5,509 nucleotides of DNA from Planctomycetota bacterium (lineage in GTDB: Bacteria > Planctomycetota > UBA1135). The stretch is taken from positions 1-5,509 of the forward strand of contig JALUUN010000642.1 of assembly GCA_027021325.1 (NCBI GenBank), given 5' to 3'. Positions 1 through 5,509 of this stretch are shown here, piece after piece. How positions within the stretch are numbered: position 1 is the first letter of the stretch; each line of letters starts with the position of its first letter. Position numbers and translations under genes: made by a program. The notes below the pieces were generated by a model, which was not told the origin of the DNA, did not search any database, and saw nothing but the letters and a program-made list of their open reading frames with translations.

Positions 1-643
1 CGACACGACCCACGGCTTCCAGACCGGTCTGTACTACGCCTACGTCGTCTCCCTGACCGGCAAGGTCACGATCTTCGAGTCCGGGCCCGACGGCATCCAG
101 GGCATCGGCTTCGACGACTTCATCGGCATCCCGGCCCTGGAAGGGCGTTCGGGCTTCGACGCCGCCTCGGCGATCCAGCCCGACCCGAACAGCTTCTTCC
201 ACGGGGTCTTCATCGCCTACCGCAACAGCGGCGAGGGCGCCGTCGCCAACCTGGTGCTCCACGACGCGCCTCAGGGGCCGGTGTCCCTGTCGAACAACGC
301 CTTCCTGCCCGACCCGAACTTCCGCTCCAAGGAGTGGCGGGTGAGCCAGGACTACATCGGGATGTTCAGCTCCAGCTCCATCACGGACCTGGCGGTGGAC
401 GATCTGACCAACCAGGGGGGGCTGTTGACCATCACCTCGGTGTTCGGCTCGAACAAGGTCATCAACCACTCCTCGAAGAGCATGGTGCGTCCGGGGCCGC
501 TGCCGGCGAGTTCGCCTCAGTTCCTTTTCGCCGCCAACGCCAGCGGCCGCCTGGACGTGATCAACCTGCAGTCGGCGATCCAGACCATCCAGCCGATCGT
601 CGTGCCCGGCGCCCAGGTCCTCTGCCACTACTGGCGCCAGTAG
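1..643 (+). CDS. C-terminal part of an uncharacterised, probably beta-propeller-like protein (5' end outside window)
   Basis: An open frame enters from the left edge (first full codon at base 2) and ends at TAG 641-643, giving the last 213 residues. I do not recognise a specific family. The visible protein is rich in short hydrophobic/aromatic beta-type strands separated by Gly/Asp/Asn turns, for example GLYYAYVVSLTGKVTIFES near the start and FLFAANASGRLDVINLQ near the end. The latter resembles the YVTN/NHL-type propeller blade pattern (strand, small-residue turn, V-x-V-I-dl). It ends in a short strand and CHYWRQ, with no membrane anchor or sorting motif at the C-terminus. A GTG at 254 could be read as a start, but the frame is open well upstream with the same protein-like composition, so the gene surely begins before the window. 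Its composition (roughly 65-70% GC in the lines I counted) is lower than that of the genes downstream. The propeller assignment and any extracellular location are inference; that it is a real coding region is fairly secure. Confidence 0.7.
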   Translation, partial: DTTHGFQTGLYYAYVVSLTGKVTIFESGPDGIQGIGFDDFIGIPALEGRSGFDAASAIQPDPNSFFHGVFIAYRNSGEGAVANLVLHDAPQGPVSLSNNAFLPDPNFRSKEWRVSQDYIGMFSSSSITDLAVDDLTNQGGLLTITSVFGSNKVINHSSKSMVRPGPLPASSPQFLFAANASGRLDVINLQSAIQTIQPIVVPGAQVLCHYWRQ

Positions 644-663
644 GGATCCGCTCTTCCCCGTCC

Positions 664-708
664 TCCGGCCGGCTCCGCGATCGGCGAAGCTGGCCGGACT
701 CTCTTTCC
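664..708 (+). terminator. Candidate Rho-independent terminator after the propeller-like gene
   Basis: About 20 bases after the stop codon, TCCGGCCGGCT (664-674) pairs with AGCTGGCCGGA (688-698) over 11 positions, with a single G-U wobble. The 13-base loop can itself form a short CCG/CGG stem. The 3' arm is followed by CTCTTTCC (701-708), a weak pyrimidine/T-containing tail rather than a classic T run. The position is right for ending the upstream transcript before the quinone run starts at 799. The hairpin is clear; its activity as a terminator is inference because the T tract is poor. Confidence 0.5.
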
Positions 709-729
709 GGGGCGGGGCCCGGGTCCCCG

Positions 730-762
730 GCGGGCGGGTTCCGCGCCGGACGCTCCGCCCGC
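730..762. repeat. GC-rich inverted repeat in the leader region upstream of ubiE
   Basis: GCGGGCGG (730-737) is exactly complementary to CCGCCCGC (755-762). The 17-base loop contains a second small stem, TCCG (740-743) with CGGA (747-750). No T tract follows, so it does not look like a terminator. It lies 36 bases before the ubiE start and could be an mRNA leader structure or a protein-binding site. In DNA this GC-rich, chance inverted repeats are common, so functional confidence is low. Confidence 0.35.
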
Positions 763-769
763 TAGGCGG

Positions 770-781
770 CGCCCCGGGGCG
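770..781. repeat. 12-base perfect palindrome just upstream of the ubiE ribosome binding site
   Basis: CGCCCCGGGGCG (770-781) is a perfect palindrome, directly followed by CCTAGG (784-789), which is also palindromic and overlaps the ubiE Shine-Dalgarno sequence. It could act as an operator half-site pair or as a structure near the ribosome binding site. Its composition of only G and C makes a chance origin plausible. Confidence 0.3.
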
Positions 782-786
782 GCCCT

Positions 787-790
787 AGGA
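787..790 (+). promoter_or_regulatory. Ribosome binding site of ubiE
   Basis: AGGA at 787-790 lies 8 bases before the ATG at 799, which is normal Shine-Dalgarno spacing. It supports this ATG as the start of the first gene of the run. Confidence 0.55.
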
Positions 791-798
791 TTGCGGGG

Positions 799-1512
799 AT
801 GGAGACTCCGGGCCATCAGGTCCAGGCCATGTTCGCGGAGATCGCTCCGCAGTACGACCTCCTGAACCGGGTGCTGTCCCTGGGCATCGACACCCGCTGG
901 CGGCGGCGGGCCGTCCGCCGCCTGGGCCTGGAACCGGGCGCCTGTCTCCTCGACCTCTGTTGCGGGACCGGGGACCTGGCCCTGGCCTTCGCCCGCACCG
1001 GCGTCCGGGTCGCGGGGGCCGATTTCGCCGCGCCGATGCTGCCCCGGGCCCGGGCCAAGGCCCGGCGCCTCGGTCTCGCCGTCCCCTGGGTCCGGGCCGA
1101 TGCCCAGGCCCTGCCCTGGGCCGATGCCAGCTTCGACGGGCTGAGCATCGCCTTCGGCATCCGCAACGTCGAGGATCCGCAGCGGGCGCTGCGCGAGTGC
1201 CGGCGGGTCCTGCGTCCGGGCGGCCGCCTGGCGGTCCTGGAGTTCTTCCCCCTGCCGCGCGGATGGTGGCCGGCGGTCTACGGTTTCTACTTCCGCCGGG
1301 TGCTGCCCCGCATCGCCGCCCTGTTCCGCGCCGGGCGGACGCCGGCCTACCGCTACCTGCCCGACTCCGTGGACCGCTTCGTCGCCGTCGAGACCTTCGA
1401 GGCCTGGCTGGAGGAGGCGGGTTTCGGCGCGGTCCGGACCGAGTCCCTGACCGGAGGCGCCGCCCGGCTGGTGACCGCGACCGCCCTGGCGGCGGGGGAG
1501 CCGGCTCCATGA
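799..1512 (+). CDS. ubiE: Demethylmenaquinone methyltransferase, UbiE/MenG family
   Basis: A SAM-dependent C-methyltransferase of 237 residues, close to the usual family length. It would methylate demethylmenaquinone to menaquinone (in ubiquinone makers it also acts on a benzoquinol intermediate) at the inner face of the membrane. The N-terminus has the family signature region with Y19, D20, N23, L26, S27 and W34. SAM-binding motif I is LDLCCGTGDL (51-60), followed by DFAAPML (75-81). AFGIRNVED (118-126) and RVLRPGGRLAVLEF (136-149) are strongly diagnostic of UbiE/MenG. YLPDS (186-190) near the C-terminus is also typical. The ATG has a good AGGA site upstream. The stop overlaps the next start as ATGA (1509-1512), so it is probably translationally coupled to the CPBP gene. 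With ubiX and an MqnP-like ubiA downstream, a menaquinone role (menG) is favoured over ubiquinone, but that is inference. Confidence 0.92.
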   Translation: METPGHQVQAMFAEIAPQYDLLNRVLSLGIDTRWRRRAVRRLGLEPGACLLDLCCGTGDLALAFARTGVRVAGADFAAPMLPRARAKARRLGLAVPWVRADAQALPWADASFDGLSIAFGIRNVEDPQRALRECRRVLRPGGRLAVLEFFPLPRGWWPAVYGFYFRRVLPRIAALFRAGRTPAYRYLPDSVDRFVAVETFEAWLEEAGFGAVRTESLTGGAARLVTATALAAGEPAP

Positions 1513-2222
1513 CCCCCTCCTTCCAGCGGGCGCAGGCGGCTTCCCGGGATCCGGCGGTGACGCTTCTGGTCCTGGCGCCCCTGGCCCTGCTGCACCTGAG
1601 CGGCCGCGGGGCCGCCCGCTCCGGCGTCTTCAGCCTCGTCGAGATGGCCCTGGAGCGCAGCGGCCCCGCCGGCTCCTGGATCCTCGCCGCGGCCCTCGTG
1701 GCGGCCGGCCTCTGGTGTTCGGGGCGCATCCGCAAGCTCGAACTCTCCTGGCGGGCCGGTGCCGCCCTGGCAGCGGCCGAGGGCCTGGCCTGGGGATTCG
1801 CCCTGGGACCGGCGCTCCGCTTCCTCTGCGCCTTCCTGCCCTTCGACCAGGGCCCCTTGAGCCTGGGGGCGTGGCACTCCATCCTGGCGGCGAGCGCCGG
1901 AGCAGGCCTCTACGAGGAGCTGCTCTTCCGCAGCCTGCTCCTCGGCGGCCTCCTGGTCCTGGGCCGCAATCTCCTCCAGGGGATGGGGCAGCCGGAGGCG
2001 GCCCCGCTCGTGGCCGGTCTCCTGGCACTGCTCGTCTCGAGCGTGGTCTTCTCCTGGGCCCATGTCCTGGGCGACCCGCGGGCCCTGGAGCCGGCGGTCT
2101 TCGGCTTCCGCGCCGTCGCCGGTCTCCTGCTCGGACTTCTCTGGTGGTTCCGCGGCCTCGCCGCCGCCGCCTGGGCCCACGCCACCTACGACGTCCTCGC
2201 CATGAGCGGCTTCTGGACATGA
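1509..2222 (+). CDS. CPBP-family intramembrane metalloprotease-like protein (Rce1/Abi family)
   Basis: A hydrophobic membrane protein of 237 residues with about six or more predicted transmembrane stretches (roughly 17-30, 55-70, 84-104, 122-134, 142-152, 165-182, 197-214). All three CPBP motifs are present: the di-glutamate motif YEELLFR (135-141, E136/E137 and R141), FSWAH (181-185, H185), and HATYD (224-228, H224 and D228). In characterised relatives such as Rce1 these residues form the metal/catalytic site that cleaves proteins within the membrane. The substrate here is unknown. It starts at an ATG overlapping the ubiE stop, with GGGAG at 1496-1500 eight bases upstream, and its TGA overlaps the ubiX start (ATGA, 2219-2222). 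It therefore sits inside a quinone-synthesis run as a fully coupled member. Possible roles include protein processing or a lipid/quinone-related membrane function; none is shown by the sequence. Confidence 0.85.
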   Translation: MTPSFQRAQAASRDPAVTLLVLAPLALLHLSGRGAARSGVFSLVEMALERSGPAGSWILAAALVAAGLWCSGRIRKLELSWRAGAALAAAEGLAWGFALGPALRFLCAFLPFDQGPLSLGAWHSILAASAGAGLYEELLFRSLLLGGLLVLGRNLLQGMGQPEAAPLVAGLLALLVSSVVFSWAHVLGDPRALEPAVFGFRAVAGLLLGLLWWFRGLAAAAWAHATYDVLAMSGFWT

Positions 2223-2851
2223 GCCCGGCCCCTTCCCGTCCGTCCCCGAGCCGCGTCTTCCTCGGTGTCACCGGCGCCAGCGGCGCCCTCTACGGCCTGC
2301 GCACCCTGGCCCTGCTCCTGGAGGCGGGGGTGGAGGTGGACCTCTGCTACAGCCCTTCGGCGCGCCGGGTCCTGCACGAGGAGACCGGGATCCGCTTCGG
2401 CGAGGACCCCGGCGTCCTCCTGCACGCGGGTCCCCGGCCGGAGGGCCTGCGCCTCCACGCCCACGGCGATGTCGGCGCCCCGCCCGCTTCCGGAAGCGCC
2501 CTGGGGGAGGCGGTCCTCGTCGTCCCCTGTTCCCTGACGACGCTGTCGGGCATCGCCACGGGCCGGGCCGGCAACCTCATCGAGCGGGCCGCGCAGGTCG
2601 CCCTCAAGGAGGGCCGGCGCCTGGTCCTCGTACCCCGGGAGACGCCTCTCGGCCGCACGCACCTCGACCTGATGAGCCGCCTGGCCTGGGCCGGGGCGGT
2701 GATCCTCCCGGCCTGCCCGGGCTTCTACCACCGGCCGCAGAGCATCGAGGAGCTCGTGGACCACGTCTGCGCCCGCATCCTGCAGCAGATCGGCGTCCCC
2801 CAGGACCGCATCCCGCCCTGGGAACCCGGCGCCGGGGAGGGGGAGGCATGA
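2219..2851 (+). CDS. ubiX: Flavin prenyltransferase, UbiX family (MqnM-like)
   Basis: A protein of 210 residues, the normal size for UbiX. UbiX attaches a dimethylallyl group to FMN to make the prenylated flavin cofactor needed by UbiD-type decarboxylases. The flavin-binding start is GVTGASGALYG (16-26). The core PCSLTTLSGIATG (103-115) is followed by NLIERAAQVALKE (119-131) and LVLVPRETPL (135-144, R140/E141). The C-terminal block PACPGFYHRPQSIEELVDH (164-182) contains the conserved Tyr (Y170). ASGS (90-93) also matches the family. The N-terminus carries about 12 extra Pro/Ser-rich residues before the first strand. The ATG at 2219 is the only plausible start in frame; its Shine-Dalgarno is weak, and coupling to the CPBP gene by ATGA overlap probably drives initiation. 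The partner decarboxylase (UbiD/MqnL) is not in the window. Adjacency to an MqnP-like gene suggests the cofactor serves menaquinone synthesis. Confidence 0.92.
   Translation: MSPAPSRPSPSRVFLGVTGASGALYGLRTLALLLEAGVEVDLCYSPSARRVLHEETGIRFGEDPGVLLHAGPRPEGLRLHAHGDVGAPPASGSALGEAVLVVPCSLTTLSGIATGRAGNLIERAAQVALKEGRRLVLVPRETPLGRTHLDLMSRLAWAGAVILPACPGFYHRPQSIEELVDHVCARILQQIGVPQDRIPPWEPGAGEGEA
2836..2840 (+). promoter_or_regulatory. Ribosome binding site of ubiA inside the end of ubiX
   Basis: GGAGG at 2836-2840 lies 7 bases before the ATG at 2848. A second GGAGG at 2842-2846 is too close to the start to be used normally. The strong site fixes the ubiA start even though the genes overlap by 4 bases. 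Confidence 0.6.
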
Positions 2852-3735
2852 GCCGTTTCGTCTCGGTCCTGCGGATGATCCGCTTCGAGCACAGCGTCTT
2901 CGCCCTGCCCTTCGCGTTGTCGGGAGCCTGGATCGCCGCCGGCGGGCTCCCGCCGGCCCGCGATCTCGTCGGCATCGTCGTCGCCGCGGTGGCGGCGCGC
3001 TCGGCGGCCATGGCCTTCAACCGCTTGGTGGACCGGGACTTCGACGCGACGAATCCCCGGACCGCCGGCCGTGAACTCGTGCGCGGCGTCCTCAGTCCCT
3101 CCTGGACCGGCGGCTTCGTCGCCGTCTGCTCGGCCCTGTTCGTGGCGGCGAGCTTCTGGCTGGCACCGGTCTGCGGCTGGCTTTCCCTGCCGGTGCTGGC
3201 TGTCCTTCTCGGCTACAGCTTTCTCAAGCGCTTCACCCTGGCCTGCCACCTGGGGCTGGGCCTGGCCCTCGGCCTGGCGCCGGCGGGCGCCTGGCTCGCG
3301 GTGCGCAAGGGTTTCACCGCCGGCTGGACGGAACCCCTCTGGGTCGGAGCCGGCGTCCTCTGCTGGGTGGCGGGCTTCGACCTCCTCTACGCCCTCCAGG
3401 ACCTGGAGCATGACCGCCGGCAGGGGCTGCACAGCTTTCCGGCCCGCTTCGGCGCCGGGCGGACCCGGGCCGCGGCGGCCCTGCTCCATCTCCTGGCCCT
3501 GGCGGCCTTCCTCGGCCTGGGCCGCCGCGCCGGCTTCGGCACCGCCTACCATCTCGGGGTCCTGGCTTGCGCCCTGCTGCTCGCGGCCGAGCACTGGCTC
3601 CTGCGGGACGGGCGCCTGGACCGGGTGCCCCTGGCCTTCTTCCAGGTCAACGCCTGGGTCTCGGTGGCCTTCTTCGCCGGCCTCGCCGCCGACTACGCCC
3701 TGGCGGACGGCGGTGCGGGCTCCCTGCTAGGCTGA
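2848..3735 (+). CDS. ubiA: UbiA-family prenyltransferase, MqnP-like (menaquinone synthesis)
   Basis: A polytopic membrane enzyme of 295 residues that attaches a polyprenyl chain to an aromatic acid. The N-terminus IRFEHSVFALPFAL (11-24) is typical. The first Mg/diphosphate motif is NRLVDRDFD (58-66: N58, D62, D66), continuing NPRT (69-72) and REL (75-77). The second is DLLYALQDLEHD (178-189: D178, D185, D189), followed by GLHSFPARFG (193-202). Hydrophobic spans at roughly 14-31, 40-57, 88-106, 110-125, 132-151, 164-181, 206-222, 233-249 and 264-285 fit the eight- to nine-helix UbiA fold. These motifs occur in enzymes annotated as 4-hydroxybenzoate polyprenyltransferase and in MqnP of the futalosine pathway, which prenylates 1,4-dihydroxy-6-naphthoate. 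The pairing with ubiX and ubiE and the F-D-x-x-Y-A-x-Q-D form of the second motif favour MqnP. The exact aromatic substrate cannot be read from sequence alone. The start overlaps the ubiX stop (ATGA). Confidence 0.9.
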   Translation: MSRFVSVLRMIRFEHSVFALPFALSGAWIAAGGLPPARDLVGIVVAAVAARSAAMAFNRLVDRDFDATNPRTAGRELVRGVLSPSWTGGFVAVCSALFVAASFWLAPVCGWLSLPVLAVLLGYSFLKRFTLACHLGLGLALGLAPAGAWLAVRKGFTAGWTEPLWVGAGVLCWVAGFDLLYALQDLEHDRRQGLHSFPARFGAGRTRAAAALLHLLALAAFLGLGRRAGFGTAYHLGVLACALLLAAEHWLLRDGRLDRVPLAFFQVNAWVSVAFFAGLAADYALADGGAGSLLG

Positions 3736-3739
3736 CCCC

Positions 3740-4915
3740 GTGGCCGCCAAGCGCGCTCCCGATCCGGGCACCGTCTGCCGGGAACTCTGCGCCGCCGCCG
3801 CGGAGGGGCGTCTCCCGCGGCTGCTCCTCCTCCTTCCGCCCGCCCGCGGCGAGGCCGAGCCCTGGTTCCCGGAGCGCATCCTCCTGGCGGTGCGCTCGGC
3901 CGCGCGGGCCGCCACCGACCTGGAGTTCCTGGACCTGGACGGGGGCGATCCGGACTTCGACCCCGCGCCCCTGGAGGGCTTTCTCGGGGCGGGGTCCCTC
4001 TTCGGCGGCGGCGGAGGACGCGGACTGGTCCTCGGCCGCGCCCTGCGCCCCCTGAGCCGCTGGGGACGGCTCTTCCCGGCCTTGCTCCAGGCCGCCGCCG
4101 ACCCGGGGGGCCCGCAGTGGATGGTCCTGGATCTCGCCTCGGGCAGCGGCGCGGCAGCCCTCCTGAAGAAGCACCAGAAGGCCCTCAAGGCCCTCGGAGA
4201 GGCGGCCCGGGTCGAGCGCTTCCGGCGCCTCTACGGGGATCCGCCGCCCTGGAAGCCCGATCCCGACGCCAGCGAGGCGGCGCGCTTCGCCGCCGCCGAG
4301 GCGCGCGGGCTGGGCCTGCGCCTGGGCCCGGGCGCCGCCGGCGCCCTGGTCGCCGTCGCCGGCAGTCGCCCGGGCGAGATCCTCCAGGCCCTGCGCCACC
4401 TGCAGCTCCTGGGCCTGGAGCGGGTCGAGGAGGAGGACGTGCGGGCGGTCGCCGCCCACTCCGCCGAGGGCAATGCCTTCGCCTTCGCCGAGGCGGTCCT
4501 GGAGGGCAGGGGCGACGAGGCCCTGCGCATCCTGCAGCAGCTTCGAGCGCGGGGCCTCCGCACCTGGGACGGACGGCGCCTGGCGCCGCAGGAGGCCTTC
4601 AGCCTCCTGGTCTCGGTCCTGGCCGGCGAGCGCCGCCGCACCGCGGCCGTGGCCGCGGCGCTGCAGGAGGGCCTCGACTGGGCGGAGGCTGCGCGCCGCG
4701 CCGGTGTCCCCGCCGGGGGGCCCCCGGCGCAGCGCATGCAGCGCCGCCTGGAGCGTGCCGGCCCGCGCCAGCTGGACCGGGTCCTCGAGGCCCTGCGCGA
4801 GGCCGAGGTCCACTTGAAGCGCGAGGGCTGGCGCCAGGCCCTCCACGTCCTCGAACTCCTGGTCCTGCGCTGCCACCGGGGCCGGCGGAGCGCCGCCGCG
4901 GGAGGGGGGCGGTGA
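3740..4915 (+). CDS. holA: DNA polymerase III subunit delta (HolA), divergent
   Basis: A 391-residue protein, somewhat longer than the usual 330-350 of HolA. The delta subunit is the wrench of the clamp loader that opens the beta sliding clamp. The identity rests on pattern rather than a strong motif. LEGFLGAGSLFGG (78-90) followed by RGLVLGRA (94-101) matches the family's S-L-F-G-x-x-R-x-V-V strand. A helical region (175-240) with GAAGALVAVAGSRPGEILQAL (198-218, G-x-x-x-x-I-x-x-x-L type) and VEEEDVRAVAA (229-239) matches the lid domain's I-T-x-x-D-V segment. FAFAEAVLEGRGDEALRIL (247-265) and the C-terminal AEVHLKREGWRQALHVLELL (355-374) match the collar domain. It starts with GTG 4 bases after the ubiA stop, with only AGG (3729-3731) as a Shine-Dalgarno; no better start exists before residue 51. 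Oddities are a five-Gly run at 89-93 and an insert-like stretch around 272-286. It ends overlapping mutL (GTGA). Confidence 0.75.
   Translation: MAAKRAPDPGTVCRELCAAAAEGRLPRLLLLLPPARGEAEPWFPERILLAVRSAARAATDLEFLDLDGGDPDFDPAPLEGFLGAGSLFGGGGGRGLVLGRALRPLSRWGRLFPALLQAAADPGGPQWMVLDLASGSGAAALLKKHQKALKALGEAARVERFRRLYGDPPPWKPDPDASEAARFAAAEARGLGLRLGPGAAGALVAVAGSRPGEILQALRHLQLLGLERVEEEDVRAVAAHSAEGNAFAFAEAVLEGRGDEALRILQQLRARGLRTWDGRRLAPQEAFSLLVSVLAGERRRTAAVAAALQEGLDWAEAARRAGVPAGGPPAQRMQRRLERAGPRQLDRVLEALREAEVHLKREGWRQALHVLELLVLRCHRGRRSAAAGGGR
4901..4905 (+). promoter_or_regulatory. Ribosome binding site of mutL inside the end of holA
   Basis: GGAGG at 4901-4905 is 6 bases before the GTG at 4912. It decides the start in favour of this GTG over the in-frame GTG codons around 4945, as does the match of the following residues to the MutL N-terminus. 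Confidence 0.6.
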
Positions 4916-5509
4916 GCCGCGCCGCCATCCGACCCCTGGATCCGGTGGTGGTGGACCAGATCGCCGCCGGCGAGGTCGTCGAGCGTCCGGCCTCGGTGGT
5001 GAAGGAGCTCCTGGAGAACGCCCTGGACGCCGGGAGCCGGCGCATCCAGGTGCGCCTGGAGGAGGGCGGGGTACGCCGCATCGAGGTCCGGGACGACGGC
5101 CAGGGCATCCCGCCCGAGGAGCTTCTGCTCGCGGTCCAGAGCCATGCGACCTCCAAGCTCCGGGCCCCCGAGGACCTGGACGCCATCGGCACCCTGGGCT
5201 TCCGCGGCGAGGCCCTGGCCTCCATCGCCGCGGTCTCGCGCCTGGAGCTGACCAGCCGGCCGCCGGACCGCGAGGCGGCGGCACGCCTGCAGGTCGAGTT
5301 CGGCCGCCTCGTCGAGCGCGGCGGTTCAGCCGTGCAGCCTGCGGCCGGGCCCCCCGGGACCCGGGTCCTGGTCGAGGATCTCTTCGCCGAACTCCCGGCC
5401 CGGCGGCGCTTTCTCAAGCGGCCGGCGACGGAGGCGGCCCACGCGGGCGCCTGGGTCGAGCGCCTCGCCCTGTCCCATGCCGGTGTCGGCTTCCGCCTGG
5501 AACGGGACG
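4912..5509 (+). CDS. mutL: DNA mismatch repair protein MutL, N-terminal ATPase part (3' end outside window)
   Basis: The first 199 residues of MutL, the GHKL-family ATPase that links mismatch recognition by MutS to strand removal. The N-terminus reaches QIAAGEVVERPASVVKELL (16-34) within a few residues, as in other MutL proteins. The GHKL motifs are intact: E32 (equivalent to the catalytic Glu29 of E. coli) and N36 (Mg-binding) in motif I, DDGQGI (61-66) in motif II, HATSKL (78-83), TLGFRGEALASIAAVS (94-109) in motif III, and GTRVLVEDLF (149-158) with LPARRRFLK (161-169). The gene begins with GTG overlapping the holA TGA (GTGA, 4912-4915). The C-terminal dimerisation domain is outside the window, so whether it carries the endonuclease motif DQHAxxExxxxE cannot be judged. 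The reading frame is open to the last base. Confidence 0.96.
   Translation, partial: MSRAAIRPLDPVVVDQIAAGEVVERPASVVKELLENALDAGSRRIQVRLEEGGVRRIEVRDDGQGIPPEELLLAVQSHATSKLRAPEDLDAIGTLGFRGEALASIAAVSRLELTSRPPDREAAARLQVEFGRLVERGGSAVQPAAGPPGTRVLVEDLFAELPARRRFLKRPATEAAHAGAWVERLALSHAGVGFRLERD

Noticed and set aside
254..643. The upstream gene as a short 129-residue protein starting at GTG 254
   Set aside because: The same frame is open to the left edge with similar protein-like sequence, and there is no good Shine-Dalgarno before 254. The gene is a fragment of a longer one.
334..765. A 143-codon + strand frame running from the upstream gene into the gap
   Set aside because: It overlaps the propeller-like gene in another frame, and its product is a Gly/Arg/Pro-rich mix without protein-like strands. 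It would also run through the terminator-like hairpin.
739..767. A possible promoter with TTCCGC (739-744) and CTAGGC (762-767) at 17-base spacing
   Set aside because: Both boxes match the sigma-70 consensus poorly and overlap the inverted repeat. In a genome this GC-rich I cannot tell it from background.
785..1882. A 365-codon open frame on the minus strand opposite ubiE and the CPBP gene
   Set aside because: It is Arg/Pro/Gly-rich and low in complexity, and it is opposite two genes with intact family motifs. It is a composition artefact.
3647..5284. A 545-codon open frame on the minus strand
   Set aside because: It lies antisense to ubiA, holA and mutL, whose products are recognisable. 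Its translation is Gly/Arg/Pro/Ala-rich without any motif. Long antisense open frames are expected at this GC content because stop codons are rare.
1..5509. tRNA, rRNA, CRISPR, insertion-sequence or prophage features
   Set aside because: I saw no tRNA-like cloverleaf, regular repeat-spacer pattern, transposase or terminal inverted repeats. Nearly all of the window is accounted for by coding sequence.

Overview
The window is a compact, very GC-rich stretch of bacterial chromosome with every gene on the + strand. A protein whose 5' end is cut off by the window occupies the left end. A 155-base intergenic region with several GC-rich hairpins follows. A tightly packed run of six genes then fills the rest: a UbiE/MenG quinone methyltransferase, a CPBP-family (Rce1-like) membrane protein, a UbiX-type flavin prenyltransferase, a UbiA-type prenyltransferase of the MqnP kind, a divergent DNA polymerase III delta subunit (HolA), and the N-terminal ATPase part of MutL, which runs off the right edge.

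Four of the five junctions in the run are 4-base stop/start overlaps (ATGA or GTGA), and the fifth (ubiA to holA) is a 4-base gap. The six genes are therefore probably co-transcribed and largely translationally coupled. The candidate promoter and leader region is the 155-base gap at 644-798, and its left half contains a plausible terminator for the upstream gene.

The first part of the run looks like late steps of menaquinone synthesis. The prenyltransferase has the FNRLVDRDFD and DLLYALQD motifs of UbiA/MqnP enzymes, and the UbiX homologue lies directly upstream of it. In the futalosine pathway, MqnP prenylates the naphthoate precursor, a UbiD/UbiX-type pair removes the carboxylate, and MenG/UbiE methylates the ring. 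No UbiD partner (MqnL) and no early futalosine gene lies inside the window, so the pathway is inferred. The CPBP membrane protein between the methyltransferase and ubiX has intact family motifs but no obvious role in quinone synthesis. The downstream part (holA, mutL) belongs to replication and mismatch repair.

The organism is probably a high-GC, didermic-type, menaquinone-using bacterium; Acidobacteriota or a deltaproteobacterial-grade lineage would fit. This is inference from base composition and gene order only. There are no RNA genes, CRISPR arrays, insertion sequences or clear signs of recent transfer. Apart from the CPBP gene in the quinone run, the region looks like ordinary core chromosome.
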